DNA of 64,000 nt from CALCLY01 sp900552775 (GCA_937966555.1 CALCLY010000016.1:178343-242342), one strand, 5' to 3'. Positions 44,835 to 53,077 are shown, counted from the first letter of the stretch. A program made the numbers and translations. The notes: generated from the letters alone by a model not told the origin.

Positions 44835-45766
44835 TTTGAAGCCCCTTTCAGAATATTCTCCGCTTCGGTGCATATTTCTTCTATTATCTCTTTTGCCGGC
44901 TGCTCGCGGTTTACAAGACCTGCAATCTGACCTGCAAGGAAACATCCGTTTTTCTCATCACCTTCCACGGCTGCAAGTCTCAGCGCACCGACTGCCATCT
45001 GCTCAAGATCGTCATCTGAAATATCCGTATATTCAGCCTTTGCATACGCACGTGAGAACGGAGTTTTTATGCTTCTTACAGGGTGTCCGAGCCTTCTTCC
45101 CGTCACAATTGTAGAAATATCGCCGGCGTGCAAAATTTTGTTTTTATAGTTTTGATGAACGCCGCATTCCTCGGCAACCAGGAAGCGCGTTCCTATCTGA
45201 ACGCCTTGTGCGCCGAGCATGAATGCTGCCGCCATTGTGCGTCCGTCAGCAATTCCTCCTGCCGCAATAACGGGGATATTTACAGCATCACACACCTGGG
45301 GAACCAATGCCATTGTGGTTGCATCGCCCACATGGCCGCCGGACTCGCCGCCCTCGGCTATAACCGCCGAAGCGCCGAGACGTTCAACAAGCTTTGCCAA
45401 TGCAGTTGAAGCTACAACCGGGATAACGTGTATGCCGGCATTGTTCCACAGCTCCATATATTTTGACGGATTTCCGGCGCCCGTTGTAACAACGCTCACC
45501 TTTTCCTCAGCCAAAAGAGCCGCCACCTCATCGGTATAAGGGCTCATGAGCATAACATTTACGCCGAAAGGCTTATCCGTCAGCTCTTTTGCGTCTTTAA
45601 TCTGCTTTCTGAGGTACTCGGCGTCTCTGCTCATTGCCGAAATAATTCCGAGTCCGCCGCCTTCTGATACCGCAGCCGCAAGACGTGCGTCCGCAATATG
45701 CGCCATGCCGCCCTGAAAAACAGGATACTCAATATTCAGCATATCGCATATAACCGAGTTTATCAT
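44816..45766 (-). CDS. fabK: Enoyl-ACP reductase II
   Basis: 316-residue flavin enzyme of the nitronate-monooxygenase-like fold. It begins YPVFQGGMAHIADARLAAAVSEGGGLG, here split by position, and carries GESGGHVGD and AAGGIADGRTMAAAFMLGAQGV for FMN binding. FabK replaces FabI in many Clostridia and streptococci. AAGGAG precedes the ATG. Confidence 0.95.
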   Translation of the reverse strand: MINSVICDMLNIEYPVFQGGMAHIADARLAAAVSEGGGLGIISAMSRDAEYLRKQIKDAKELTDKPFGVNVMLMSPYTDEVAALLAEEKVSVVTTGAGNPSKYMELWNNAGIHVIPVVASTALAKLVERLGASAVIAEGGESGGHVGDATTMALVPQVCDAVNIPVIAAGGIADGRTMAAAFMLGAQGVQIGTRFLVAEECGVHQNYKNKILHAGDISTIVTGRRLGHPVRSIKTPFSRAYAKAEYTDISDDDLEQMAVGALRLAAVEGDEKNGCFLAGQIAGLVNREQPAKEIIEEICTEAENILKGASKWVKQQ

Positions 45767-45773
45767 AATTGCA

Positions 45774-45995
45774 TTACTCCTTTTCGCTGTCTATGAACTC
45801 AACAAGCGAGCCAACCGTTTTACCTGCGGAAGCCGCGGGGATCTCTATTCCGAACTCGTCTTCAAGTTCCATGAGTATCTCAACCGTTTCGAGAGAGTCT
45901 ATACCGAGCTCTTCAAAGCTTGTAGCCTCCGTAACAGCCGACATGTCCTCGTCCAAGTGATCTGCCAATACCTCTTTAATTTTGTCAATAGTCAT
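45774..45995 (-). CDS. acpP: Acyl carrier protein
   Basis: 73 residues, acidic. The GIDSLETVEI motif near residue 33-42 holds the Ser that takes the 4'-phosphopantetheine arm. Placed between fabH and fabK. Confidence 0.96.
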   Translation of the reverse strand: MTIDKIKEVLADHLDEDMSAVTEATSFEELGIDSLETVEILMELEDEFGIEIPAASAGKTVGSLVEFIDSEKE

Positions 45996-46022
45996 TTTAA
46001 AATTCCTCCCAAATAATATTTT

Positions 46023-46976
46023 TTACCATTTTATAATGCAGGACGCGCTCGAAAGTCCGCCGCCGAACGCCGTGAGAATAAGTTTATCTCCGTTTTTCAG
46101 CGTATTTTTACGGTTAAGTTCGTCCAGTGCAATCGCTATGCTTGCCGCCGATGTGTTGCCGCAGGATTCTATATTTACAAAGAATTTTTCCTGCGGAATT
46201 TTAAGTCTTTTTGCGGCGTAATCTAAAATTCTGACATTCGCCTGATGCGGAACAATGTATTTGAGTTCATCAGCCGACGTTTTTGTTGATTCCAAAAGAT
46301 ACTTAATGTCGCTTACCATGGTGTTTACGGCAAATTTAAAAGTTTCCTGACCTTCCATGAATATGTGACCCGTTTCCGTTTCCTTCTCATAATACGGAGA
46401 AGAATCTGCGCCCGACGGAATTTTTATAACGTCGTCTCCGCCCGATGTAAAAAGTTTTGAGCAAAGATACGAATCGCCTTCCGAAAGTACCGCCGCCCCG
46501 GCTCCGTCACCGAAAATTACACATGTGGCACGGTCTTTCCAGTCAACAATTTTGCTTATGCGTTCAGAACCTATTACAAGCGCTTTTTTGGCTTTGCCTC
46601 TCGCAAAAAAGCCTGCCGCCGTATCAAGTGCGAACACAAATCCGCTGCATGCGGAATTTATGTCAAACGCCGGGCATTCGGTACCCAGAAACTTTCCGAC
46701 AAGACCTGCCGTTGTGGGGCAGATTGTGTCCCCCGTCATGGATGCGGCAATAATAAGATCAATTTCTTCGGGTTTTGTACCGCTCATTTGAAGCGCCGAT
46801 AAAGCCGCTTTATACCCCATCTCGGCGGTTGATTCCTTTTTTGAAATATGCCGCTCCTTTATTCCGATTCTTTGCATTATCCATTCGTCCGACGTATCAA
46901 CCATATTGGACAAGTCATCGTTTGTAACGACAAAATCCGGAAGATAGCTTCCCGTTCCGATAATCTTAAAGCTCAT
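46023..46976 (-). CDS. fabH: 3-oxoacyl-ACP synthase III
   Basis: 317 residues. Starts fatty-acid synthesis by condensing acetyl-CoA (or a branched starter) with malonyl-ACP. Catalytic Cys in DINSACSGF (near 112), His in VPHQANVRI (near 245) and Asn in ESCGNTSAAS (near 275). First gene of the fab operon, behind two operator palindromes. Confidence 0.96.
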   Translation of the reverse strand: MSFKIIGTGSYLPDFVVTNDDLSNMVDTSDEWIMQRIGIKERHISKKESTAEMGYKAALSALQMSGTKPEEIDLIIAASMTGDTICPTTAGLVGKFLGTECPAFDINSACSGFVFALDTAAGFFARGKAKKALVIGSERISKIVDWKDRATCVIFGDGAGAAVLSEGDSYLCSKLFTSGGDDVIKIPSGADSSPYYEKETETGHIFMEGQETFKFAVNTMVSDIKYLLESTKTSADELKYIVPHQANVRILDYAAKRLKIPQEKFFVNIESCGNTSAASIAIALDELNRKNTLKNGDKLILTAFGGGLSSASCIIKW

Positions 46977-47000
46977 ATTGAACGTCCGTCCTTTCCAAAA

Positions 47001-47020
47001 CTTGTTGTTTTGTCAACAAG
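47001..47020. promoter_or_regulatory. Operator A upstream of fabH
   Basis: CTTGTTGTTTTGTCAACAAG: 7-base arms around TTTTGT. The 18-base core TTGTTG-TTTTGT-CAACAA is identical to the site over the regulator's own promoter at 47731-47750. It lies 25 bases before the fabH start. Confidence 0.75.
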
Positions 47021-47054
47021 TGGGTAATTTTTTTGTCAAATCAACACACAACCT

Positions 47055-47077
47055 CAAGTTGTTGATTTGACAACAAG
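47055..47077. promoter_or_regulatory. Operator B upstream of fabH
   Basis: TTGTTG-ATTTGA-CAACAA core, two bases different in the spacer from sites A and C. Centre-to-centre distance to operator A is about 57 bases, which would allow DNA looping or a strong double block. Confidence 0.7.
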
Positions 47078-47124
47078 TTTTAAGTGAAAAATTTTTTAAT
47101 GAAGCAATACGCTCCATTAAAAAA

Positions 47125-47640
47125 TCATTTTATTTCTTCTACACATTTTGCAACATTTGCCGCCGTTTTGCGGAGTGTTTTATATGTTACCGCACGGCTG
47201 TTTTCATCAATATTCGTAAGACTTATCCTGTCTACAAGCTTACACATCTCACGTATAACCGGAACCATCATTTCCTGTGCTTCCTCGGTAACAACCGCTC
47301 GCGTATTGTATTTACGCTTGCCGTTAAAATCGGGGTATTCTATAAATCCGTTTTTAAAAAGAAGCGAATATGCCCGCGAAACAGACGCCTTGTCTATCCC
47401 TGTAATCTCGGAAAGCTCCGACACCGTGAGCCCATTTCTGTAAAGCATAAGATATGTAAGGTATATGCCGTGGTTTGCCTTGAGACCGCAGCGGCTCATC
47501 ACATCACTTTTCAGCCTGTATATATCTTTATGAATAAGTGTAATATTATTCGTGAAAATTTCAAATCTTTTAATAAGCTTCAGCTGATTGAATGTAAGTC
47601 TGCTTCTTGCGTTTTTTTCTTCGCTCAAATTAATCTCCAT
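47125..47640 (-). CDS. MarR-family regulator of fatty-acid synthesis (FabT-like)
   Basis: 171 residues. The winged helix (about 70-125) contains LTVSELSEITGIDKASVSRA and a wing with FNGKRKYNTRAVVT. Location directly upstream of fabH, and shared palindromes before both its own gene and fabH, point to FabT-like control of the fab operon and of itself. FabT proteins use long-chain acyl-ACP as corepressor; whether this one does is inference. Confidence 0.85.
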   Translation of the reverse strand: MEINLSEEKNARSRLTFNQLKLIKRFEIFTNNITLIHKDIYRLKSDVMSRCGLKANHGIYLTYLMLYRNGLTVSELSEITGIDKASVSRAYSLLFKNGFIEYPDFNGKRKYNTRAVVTEEAQEMMVPVIREMCKLVDRISLTNIDENSRAVTYKTLRKTAANVAKCVEEIK

Positions 47641-47717
47641 TCCGCCCGAAGACGAATTGCCCTGCGAATCCGCACCTCAAAACATAAAAAATTTATATTC
47701 CCATATTTTACAACAAC

Positions 47718-47746
47718 ATTATAACACGCTGTTGTTGTTTTGTCAA
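47718..47746 (-). promoter_or_regulatory. Consensus promoter of the MarR-type gene
   Basis: Minus-strand TTGACA, 17-base spacer, TATAAT. The -35 hexamer lies in the centre of operator C. Confidence 0.85.
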
Positions 47747-47750
47747 CAAC
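47731..47750. promoter_or_regulatory. Operator C over the regulator's own promoter
   Basis: GTTGTTGTTTTGTCAACAAC, same 18-base core as operator A. It covers the -35 element, so binding would exclude RNA polymerase: autorepression. Confidence 0.75.
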
Positions 47751-47752
47751 TT

Positions 47753-48529
47753 TTACAAATTTATTCTGAAAATTTTTTTTGCCTTTATTCCCTCGCCCGT
47801 TTCAATCACAACGGCATTAAACTGCCTTTCTCCCTCGGCAGACTGAAATTTGCTCGGAACGGCCGAGCGGAATCTGCTTATAGCAAGTTTAATTTCTGCG
47901 CCGAGTACGGAGTGTTTTGCCGAGCACATACCAACATCCGTTATGTACGCCGTGCCGTTCGGAAGAATCATTTCATCCGCCGTCTGAACATGAGTGTGCG
48001 TGCCTAAAACCGCAGTAACTCTGCCGTCAAGATAATATCCGAGAGCTCTTTTTTCACTTGTTGCCTCGGCGTGAATGTCCACAACAATATGGTTTACCTT
48101 CCCTTCCAGCTTTGAGAGAGCATCGTCCGCCGCGTCAAATGCGGAGGACACCGGCAACTCCGAATACAGTCTTCCCAAAAGATTTACCACGGCAACTTTT
48201 TCTCCGTTTTTCAGCGTGCATATCATATATCCGTGCCCGGGATCGTTTTTCGGCAGATTATAAGGTCTTATTATATCAAATTCATTTTCATCAAAAAGCT
48301 TTATAATATCGCGTTTTGAAAAAACATGATTGCCGGTTGTGAACGCGTCGCATCCGCTGCGGACAAGCTCGCTTGCGGTGTCGTAGGTTATGCCGAATCC
48401 TCCTGCAGCATTTTCGCAGTTTGCTATACAAAAATCAATATCATACTTTTCCCGCAGCTGATAAACGTTTTCAGCCACCGCCGTTCTGCCACATCGTCCG
48501 GCAATATCGCCTATAAAAAGAATGTTCAT
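47753..48529 (-). CDS. ymdB: YmdB/TIGR00282-family metallophosphoesterase
   Basis: 258 residues. Metal-binding motifs: FIGDIAGRCGR at the N-terminus, NCENAAGG (near 37), TTGNHVFSKRDI (near 66), VDIHAEATSEK and GTHTHVQTAD. YmdB of Bacillus hydrolyses cyclic nucleotides and affects biofilm and RNase activity. It lies directly downstream of rny, as in many Firmicutes. The ATG at 48529 follows AAAAGGAG. Confidence 0.92.
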   Translation of the reverse strand: MNILFIGDIAGRCGRTAVAENVYQLREKYDIDFCIANCENAAGGFGITYDTASELVRSGCDAFTTGNHVFSKRDIIKLFDENEFDIIRPYNLPKNDPGHGYMICTLKNGEKVAVVNLLGRLYSELPVSSAFDAADDALSKLEGKVNHIVVDIHAEATSEKRALGYYLDGRVTAVLGTHTHVQTADEMILPNGTAYITDVGMCSAKHSVLGAEIKLAISRFRSAVPSKFQSAEGERQFNAVVIETGEGIKAKKIFRINL

Positions 48530-48572
48530 ACAGGTCTCCTTTTCGCCCAATCCGAATTTTTATCTAAACAGG

Positions 48573-48614
48573 AAGAGGGTGCAGCAAAACGAAATCGTTT
48601 TGCTGCACCCTCTT
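48573..48614. repeat. 20-bp perfect palindrome between rny and ymdB
   Basis: AAGAGGGTGCAGCAAAACGA and its exact complement around AA. Neither side has a good T run, so it may be an RNA-processing or Rho-independent pause site rather than a full terminator. Its centre (GCAAAACxAAAxxGTTTTGC-like) resembles the palindrome at 15548-15579. Confidence 0.6.
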
Positions 48615-48639
48615 AATATACTCCCAAACTTGACGGGAA

Positions 48640-50202
48640 TTACTTTGCAAATTCCACAGCCCTTGTTTCTCTGATAACATTAACCTTTATCTGACCGGGA
48701 TATTCAAGCTCGCTTTCAATGCGTTTTACGATATCGCGCGCAATAAGTACGGCGTTATCGTCACTAACTTCCTCGGGTTTAACCATAATTCTGATTTCGC
48801 GTCCCGCCTGAATCGCAAACGATTTTTCAACACCGCTGAAAGAATTTGCAATTTCTTCAAGCTTTTCAAGTCTCTTAATATATGTCTCAAGGTTCTCTCT
48901 TCTTGCTCCCGGGCGCGCCGCCGAAACCGCGTCGGCCGCCTGAACGATGCAAGCTATGAGCGTGGTTGCCTCAACATCACCATGATGAGCATGGATAGCA
49001 TGAATTACATCTCTCGACTCATGGTATTTTTTAGCAATATCAACGCCTATCGTTATATGAGAGCCTTCGATCTCATGGTCAACCGCCTTGCCTATATCGT
49101 GCAGCAGTCCTGCGCGTTTGGCAAGCGTAACATCCGCTCCGAGTTCGCCGGCAATAACACCTGAAAGGAACGAAACCTCCATAGAATGTTTAAGTACGTT
49201 CTGTCCGTAGCTTGTTCTGTATCTGAGTTTACCCAAAAGCTTGATAAGCTCGGGATGCAGACCGTGAACGCCTGTTTCAAACGTTGCGCGTTCACCTTCC
49301 TGCTTAATAACGGCTGCAACTTCTTTTTTCGCTCTTTCAACCATTTCTTCAATTCTTGCCGGATGTATTCTTCCGTCAACAATAAGTTTTTCAAGCGCTA
49401 TTCTTGCAACCTCACGTCTTACGGGGTCAAATCCCGAAAGAATAACGGCTTCCGGAGTATCGTCTATAATAAGATCAATACCCGTAAGTGTTTCCAGCGA
49501 ACGTATATTTCTTCCTTCGCGCCCTATAATTCTGCCCTTCATCTCATCGCTCGGCAGCGGTACCACGGAAACGGTTGTTTCCGCAACATGATCTGCCGCA
49601 CACTTCTGAATTGCAAGTCCCAGAATATTTTTGGCACGTTTGTCTGCTTCTTCTTTTGCCTGGCTCTCTATCTCTTTAATCATTATAGCCGTCTCATGAC
49701 GAACTTCGCTTTCAATGTTTTTAAGCAGGTAATCCTTAGCCTCATCGGCTGTCAGACCTGAAATTTTTTCAAGGATTTCAATCTCTTTTTCCTTGAGCTT
49801 TTTAACTTCTTCCTTCTGAACATCAAAATCTTTTATTTGTTTTGCAAGATTTTCTTCTCTTGCTTCGAGAGAATCGCTCTTTTTGTCAAGATTTTCTTCT
49901 TTCTGCTGAAGTCTGCGTTCCTGACGGTTGAGTTCTCCGCGTCTCTCTTTAACTTCTCTTTCGTAATCCACACGGTTTTTATGGATTTCCTCTTTGGCTT
50001 CAACCAAAGCTTCTCTTTTTTTGCTTTCTGCGGCTTTTTTCGCATCTTCAACAATTCTTTTTGCTTCGGCCTCCGCACTTCCGAGCTCTGCTTCGGCTAT
50101 TTTTTTACGGTAATTAATGCCGAATTTGAACGCTGCGAAAGACGCCGCCGCAATAAGTACGAGCGAAACCGCAATTGTAATTATGAGTTCGATTGCCAAC
50201 AC
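48640..50202 (-). CDS. rny: Ribonuclease Y
   Basis: 520 residues. N-terminal membrane helix (about 4-25), long coiled coil (about 30-200), KH domain with GRIIGREGRNIRSLETLTGID (split), then the HD domain with LLHDIGKAVDHE and HHGDVE. RNase Y starts mRNA decay at the membrane. The start is uncertain: GTG 50202 and UUG 50199 both lie on the AGGAGGTG, which is optimally spaced from an AUC codon four codons in. Confidence 0.94.
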   Translation of the reverse strand: MLAIELIITIAVSLVLIAAASFAAFKFGINYRKKIAEAELGSAEAEAKRIVEDAKKAAESKKREALVEAKEEIHKNRVDYEREVKERRGELNRQERRLQQKEENLDKKSDSLEAREENLAKQIKDFDVQKEEVKKLKEKEIEILEKISGLTADEAKDYLLKNIESEVRHETAIMIKEIESQAKEEADKRAKNILGLAIQKCAADHVAETTVSVVPLPSDEMKGRIIGREGRNIRSLETLTGIDLIIDDTPEAVILSGFDPVRREVARIALEKLIVDGRIHPARIEEMVERAKKEVAAVIKQEGERATFETGVHGLHPELIKLLGKLRYRTSYGQNVLKHSMEVSFLSGVIAGELGADVTLAKRAGLLHDIGKAVDHEIEGSHITIGVDIAKKYHESRDVIHAIHAHHGDVEATTLIACIVQAADAVSAARPGARRENLETYIKRLEKLEEIANSFSGVEKSFAIQAGREIRIMVKPEEVSDDNAVLIARDIVKRIESELEYPGQIKVNVIRETRAVEFAK

Positions 50203-50282
50203 CTCCTTTGTAAATTTTTCTTTTTAAATTTTAATTTTAAAAATCAGGGCATATAAATCATGCATTTTATACACCATATTAT

Positions 50283-50311
50283 ATTGTACATTTTTTTCGG
50301 AGAGTTGTCAA
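50283..50311 (-). promoter_or_regulatory. Promoter of rny
   Basis: Minus-strand TTGACA, 17-base spacer, TACAAT, leaving a leader of about 70 AT-rich bases. Confidence 0.7.
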
Positions 50312-50373
50312 GCACTTATTATTATTTTGTTAACTTTTTTAAAAAAGCATAAATTTTTTTCGGAAAGCTTCGC

Positions 50374-50693
50374 TCAAAGACTTGATGTTTTCCTGAACTC
50401 GAGCGGATTTTTACCGTATTTTTCTTTAAATATTTTTCTGAAAAAACTTTTGTTATCGTATCCCGCCTTTTCAGCTATTTCGCAAACCGATATTTCGGTA
50501 TTTAAAAGCATGTCTGCCGCTGCGGCACATCTTTTTGCCTGCAAAGCTTTGGAAAAAGTCATTCCCTTTATCTTTTTCACCAGCGCTCCCGTATAAACCG
50601 CGGAATAACCGAGAATTTCTGCCAGTTTTTCAACGGAAGCGCCCGTAAGATTACTATTTAAATAACCGTCTATTTGTCCGAGCAGAGTTTCGG
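50374..50693 (-). CDS. AraC-type DNA-binding domain, -1 frame continuation of the PfkB kinase
   Basis: An open frame of about 107 codons with no start of its own. It begins at the A9 run (50694-50702) that ends the kinase and is closed by TAA immediately upstream. It encodes two helix-turn-helix units: ASVEKLAEILGYSAVYTGAL and VCEIAEKAGYDNKSFFRKIF followed by KNPLEFRK, a textbook AraC C-terminal domain. A -1 shift on A-AAA-AAA, or RNA polymerase slippage, would fuse it to the kinase. Internal GTG at 50580 would give only a truncated domain. Alternatively the fusion gene is simply broken by a one-base deletion. Confidence 0.65.
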
Positions 50694-51602
50694 TTTTTTT
50701 TTAATATTTTCTTTCATGTTTCCGATTTTTGCCGAAACAAAATCTATACGCGGTATAGACGAAGCCGCACCTTCTTTTGAAACCGCTATTGCCGACGCAG
50801 CGGAAGCTGTTTTTAAAATATTTTTAACCTCTTCTTCTCTCATCATTCCCGCAACAAAATATCCCGTAAAAGTATCTCCCGCCGCAGTGGTATCCACAGC
50901 CTCCGCCTTAAAAGCGGGCTGATAGAGCTCACACTTTTCATCCGAATAAACACTTCCGTCACTGCCGAGAGTGAGAACAACACGAAGTTTCGGATATTTT
51001 CTTCTTATAAATGCAAGTCCTTCCCGCGGATCATCGCAGCCGGCTATCGCCGCAATTTCAATTTCGTTAAGAATAATATAACCCAGCTTTTCAAAATCAA
51101 TTTCATTTATTTTTTCGTTAATCGGAGATGGATTGAGTATTATCGTCATCCCGATTTCATACGCTTTCTCAACTATATAAGCAACGTTGCTTATTTCGTT
51201 TTGCAAAAGAAGAATATCCCCTTTTCCGAAATTTTTCAAAACCTCATCCGCATATTCTTTTGAAACTTTTTCATTTGAACCCGGGAAAAGAAATATTGAA
51301 TTTTCTCCTTTTGCACTGACTTGTATAATAGCATGTCCGTTTTTTCCCGAAGTTTTTTTAACAAAAGCCGTGTCAACTCCGCTTTCCGCCATAAGGCTTG
51401 TCAGCATATCGCCGTCTTCACCCACGCAGCCGGCATGATAAATTGTTATTCCCGCTTTTGCCGCGGCAATTGATTGATTAAGCCCCTTTCCTCCCGGAAA
51501 GATGTTCATTTTGTATGTTGTTTCCGTTTCGCCGACTTTTACGATATGGTCAAGAGAATACACATAATCTATGTTGCACGAACCAAAATTTAAAATTTTC
51601 AT
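50670..51602 (-). CDS. PfkB-family sugar kinase (ribokinase-like)
   Basis: 310 residues. N-terminal LNFGSCNIDYVYSLD and FPGGKGLNQSIAAAKAG form the sugar-binding half; VDTTAAGDTFTGYFVAGM near 245 holds the anion hole and catalytic Asp. ATG 51602 follows CGGAGA. Frame ends KENIKKKPKLCSDK, where the A9 run encodes KKK. The last residues overlap the AraC-domain frame. The closest reaction is ribose-like sugar phosphorylation, but the substrate is not known. Confidence 0.88.
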   Translation of the reverse strand: MKILNFGSCNIDYVYSLDHIVKVGETETTYKMNIFPGGKGLNQSIAAAKAGITIYHAGCVGEDGDMLTSLMAESGVDTAFVKKTSGKNGHAIIQVSAKGENSIFLFPGSNEKVSKEYADEVLKNFGKGDILLLQNEISNVAYIVEKAYEIGMTIILNPSPINEKINEIDFEKLGYIILNEIEIAAIAGCDDPREGLAFIRRKYPKLRVVLTLGSDGSVYSDEKCELYQPAFKAEAVDTTAAGDTFTGYFVAGMMREEEVKNILKTASAASAIAVSKEGAASSIPRIDFVSAKIGNMKENIKKKPKLCSDK

Positions 51603-51894
51603 AAAAAATCTCCGTTTCAAAAAAATCTGTTTTTATTATATCAGCAATGCATGTATAAATCAAGAACCTTTTTTGCTCAAAAAAGAACCTGATTAAATAT
51701 TTCCACCTCTTAAACCTCAATTCGCCAATACATTTTTAGAAATATATTGCCCGTATGTAAAATAAATGAAATAATTGTAATAATATGTAATGCATTTCAT
51801 TGCATTATCGGAGATTAAGTTGTATAATATGTTTAACAATTTAAGCAAATGTTCTAAATTATTCTCATATTTTTATGATAAAGGAGCCGCCGCC

Positions 51895-52137
51895 ATGTCC
51901 TACATATATAGACTAAACGAACTTTTAATCACCGGCGCAGACGGGAAAGAGCATATAGTTTACGGTATAGAGGCTATTGATTCCGACCTTCGTATTTTAT
52001 TATCGATCCACGACATTTTTTTCGAAAAGCAAAAAGCATCAGATTTTGTAAATCTGTGTAATCAATGCGGTTTATCTCTCATTCATCTAAAAGATGCAGC
52101 AGAAGATTTCCTTGCCGCACAGTATTCCGTTCTCTGA
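51895..52137 (+). CDS. Small DUF6514-like protein
   Basis: 80 residues starting at ATG after AAAGGAG. The pattern VYGIEAI, then a short strand, then VNLCNQCGLSLIHLKDAAEDFLA resembles DUF6514, a small clostridial family of unknown function. It is isolated, with its own terminator. Confidence 0.55.
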   Translation: MSYIYRLNELLITGADGKEHIVYGIEAIDSDLRILLSIHDIFFEKQKASDFVNLCNQCGLSLIHLKDAAEDFLAAQYSVL

Positions 52138-52440
52138 CATCTCAATTTTTTATTGTCTTTTTATTTCTTTTTTAAATCATAAATATAAGCAGGGATTAAT
52201 AAGAAAATAAGCTCATCTTGCCTTATCCCTGCTTTTTCTTAAATCATCGGCATCCTTGCTTATGCTTTGAAGCGTTGCCTTTTTCATGCCGAAAACGCTA
52301 TTATCTCTGAAAAAATTATCTATGCAGTTTTGAAAGAAAAATAGCTTTTGCGTTTTTAAGAAAAGCAAAAAAATCATAAAAATTTTCATAGTGCAAAATG
52401 CCGAAAAAGCAGAGATCGGTGAAGATTTCCGCCGTTTGTC
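52138..52440. other. Intergenic stretch with terminator and possible gene relic
   Basis: After the terminator at 52187-52240 the minus strand holds a short open stretch (24 codons from ATG 52287, with a longer open frame upstream) ending DADDLRKSRDKAR. It has no ribosome binding site and no recognised family; it may be a relic. Otherwise nothing. Confidence 0.3.
52187..52240 (+). terminator. Terminator after the DUF6514-like gene
   Basis: AAGCAGGGAT pairs with ATCCCTGCTT, followed by TTTCTT. Confidence 0.7.
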
Positions 52441-52469
52441 TTGACAAGAATAATAGATTATTGTATAAT
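52441..52469 (+). promoter_or_regulatory. Consensus promoter before the Fur-family gene
   Basis: TTGACA, 17-base spacer, TATAAT. Confidence 0.85.
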
Positions 52470-52471
52470 TG

Positions 52472-52495
52472 TTATTAGGAATAATTCCTAATAAT
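52472..52495. promoter_or_regulatory. Perfect 23-bp palindrome, probable Fur/PerR-family operator
   Basis: TTATTAGGAAT-A-ATTCCTAATAA, 11-base arms around one base, located at the expected transcription start. The AT-rich arms and odd-length centre are like PerR/Zur boxes, though the GG/CC core differs from the common PerR box. Confidence 0.7.
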
Positions 52496-52523
52496 ACAAA
52501 AAAATAAAAAGTATGAAGTGATT

Positions 52524-52643
52524 ATGAAAAGCAATAAATATGCGAGAGCAAGAACCAATAAAAATTTAATGAAGGCATTTCTCCAACATATACTGTTGTT
52601 GCTCCATGCGGGGAATATGTTTCGCTTGACAGACGCTGAATAA
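52524..52643 (+). pseudogene. Relic of a rubrerythrin gene
   Basis: 39 codons from ATG with a weak GAAGTG site. The first 18 residues, SNKYARARTNKNLMKAF, align by eye with the N-terminus of the intact rubrerythrin at 13333 (NKYSGTKTEKNLEAAF). The rest, to the stop, does not. It sits between the Fur-type operator and the Fur-family gene, the place a rubrerythrin gene often takes in anaerobes. Confidence 0.5.
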
Positions 52644-52684
52644 CAAATTTGAAATATGACAAAACTTAGGGGAGTGCATAAATA

Positions 52685-53077
52685 ATGCTGAAACACAGGG
52701 AAACAAAACAGCGCAGAATCGTTCTGGAAACGGTCAGAAACCACACAGATCATCCGACCGCCAACACGATATGTGAGGAGGTTCATACAATTGACGGAAA
52801 AATCAGTCAGGGTACCGTATACCGCAATTTAAACTGTCTGTCAGAGGACGGAGAAATACTGCATATCAAGGTGCCGGGTGCAGACAGATATGATTTGAGA
52901 ACAGACCTTCACTATCATATTATCTGTCTTAAGTGCGAAAAGGTAACGGATATTCCGTTTAATTATCTTTCCGATCCGGATGAAAAGGTTGCAAATGCGA
53001 CCGGTTACACGGTATTTCGTCACAGAGCCGTGTTCGAGGGAATCTGCCCGGAATGTAAAACGGAAAACAATATATAA
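52685..53077 (+). CDS. Fur-family metal-dependent repressor (PerR-like)
   Basis: 130 residues. Winged helix with ISQGTVYRNLNCLSEDGEI; regulatory metal site DLHYHIICLKCEKV; structural zinc ligands CLKC and CPEC. The rubrerythrin relic and a redox gene set around it suggest peroxide sensing (PerR) rather than iron or zinc, but the residues visible do not settle this. ATG follows AGGGGAG. Confidence 0.88.
   Translation: MLKHRETKQRRIVLETVRNHTDHPTANTICEEVHTIDGKISQGTVYRNLNCLSEDGEILHIKVPGADRYDLRTDLHYHIICLKCEKVTDIPFNYLSDPDEKVANATGYTVFRHRAVFEGICPECKTENNI

Noticed and set aside
49833..50256. Long frames on both strands across the RNase Y coiled coil
   Set aside because: Low-complexity Lys/Glu-rich coding produces open shadow frames; only the rny frame has domains and context.
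52213..52287. A 24-residue peptide ending DADDLRKSRDKAR
   Set aside because: No ribosome binding site, overlaps a terminator on the other strand, and no family recognised; kept only as a remark.
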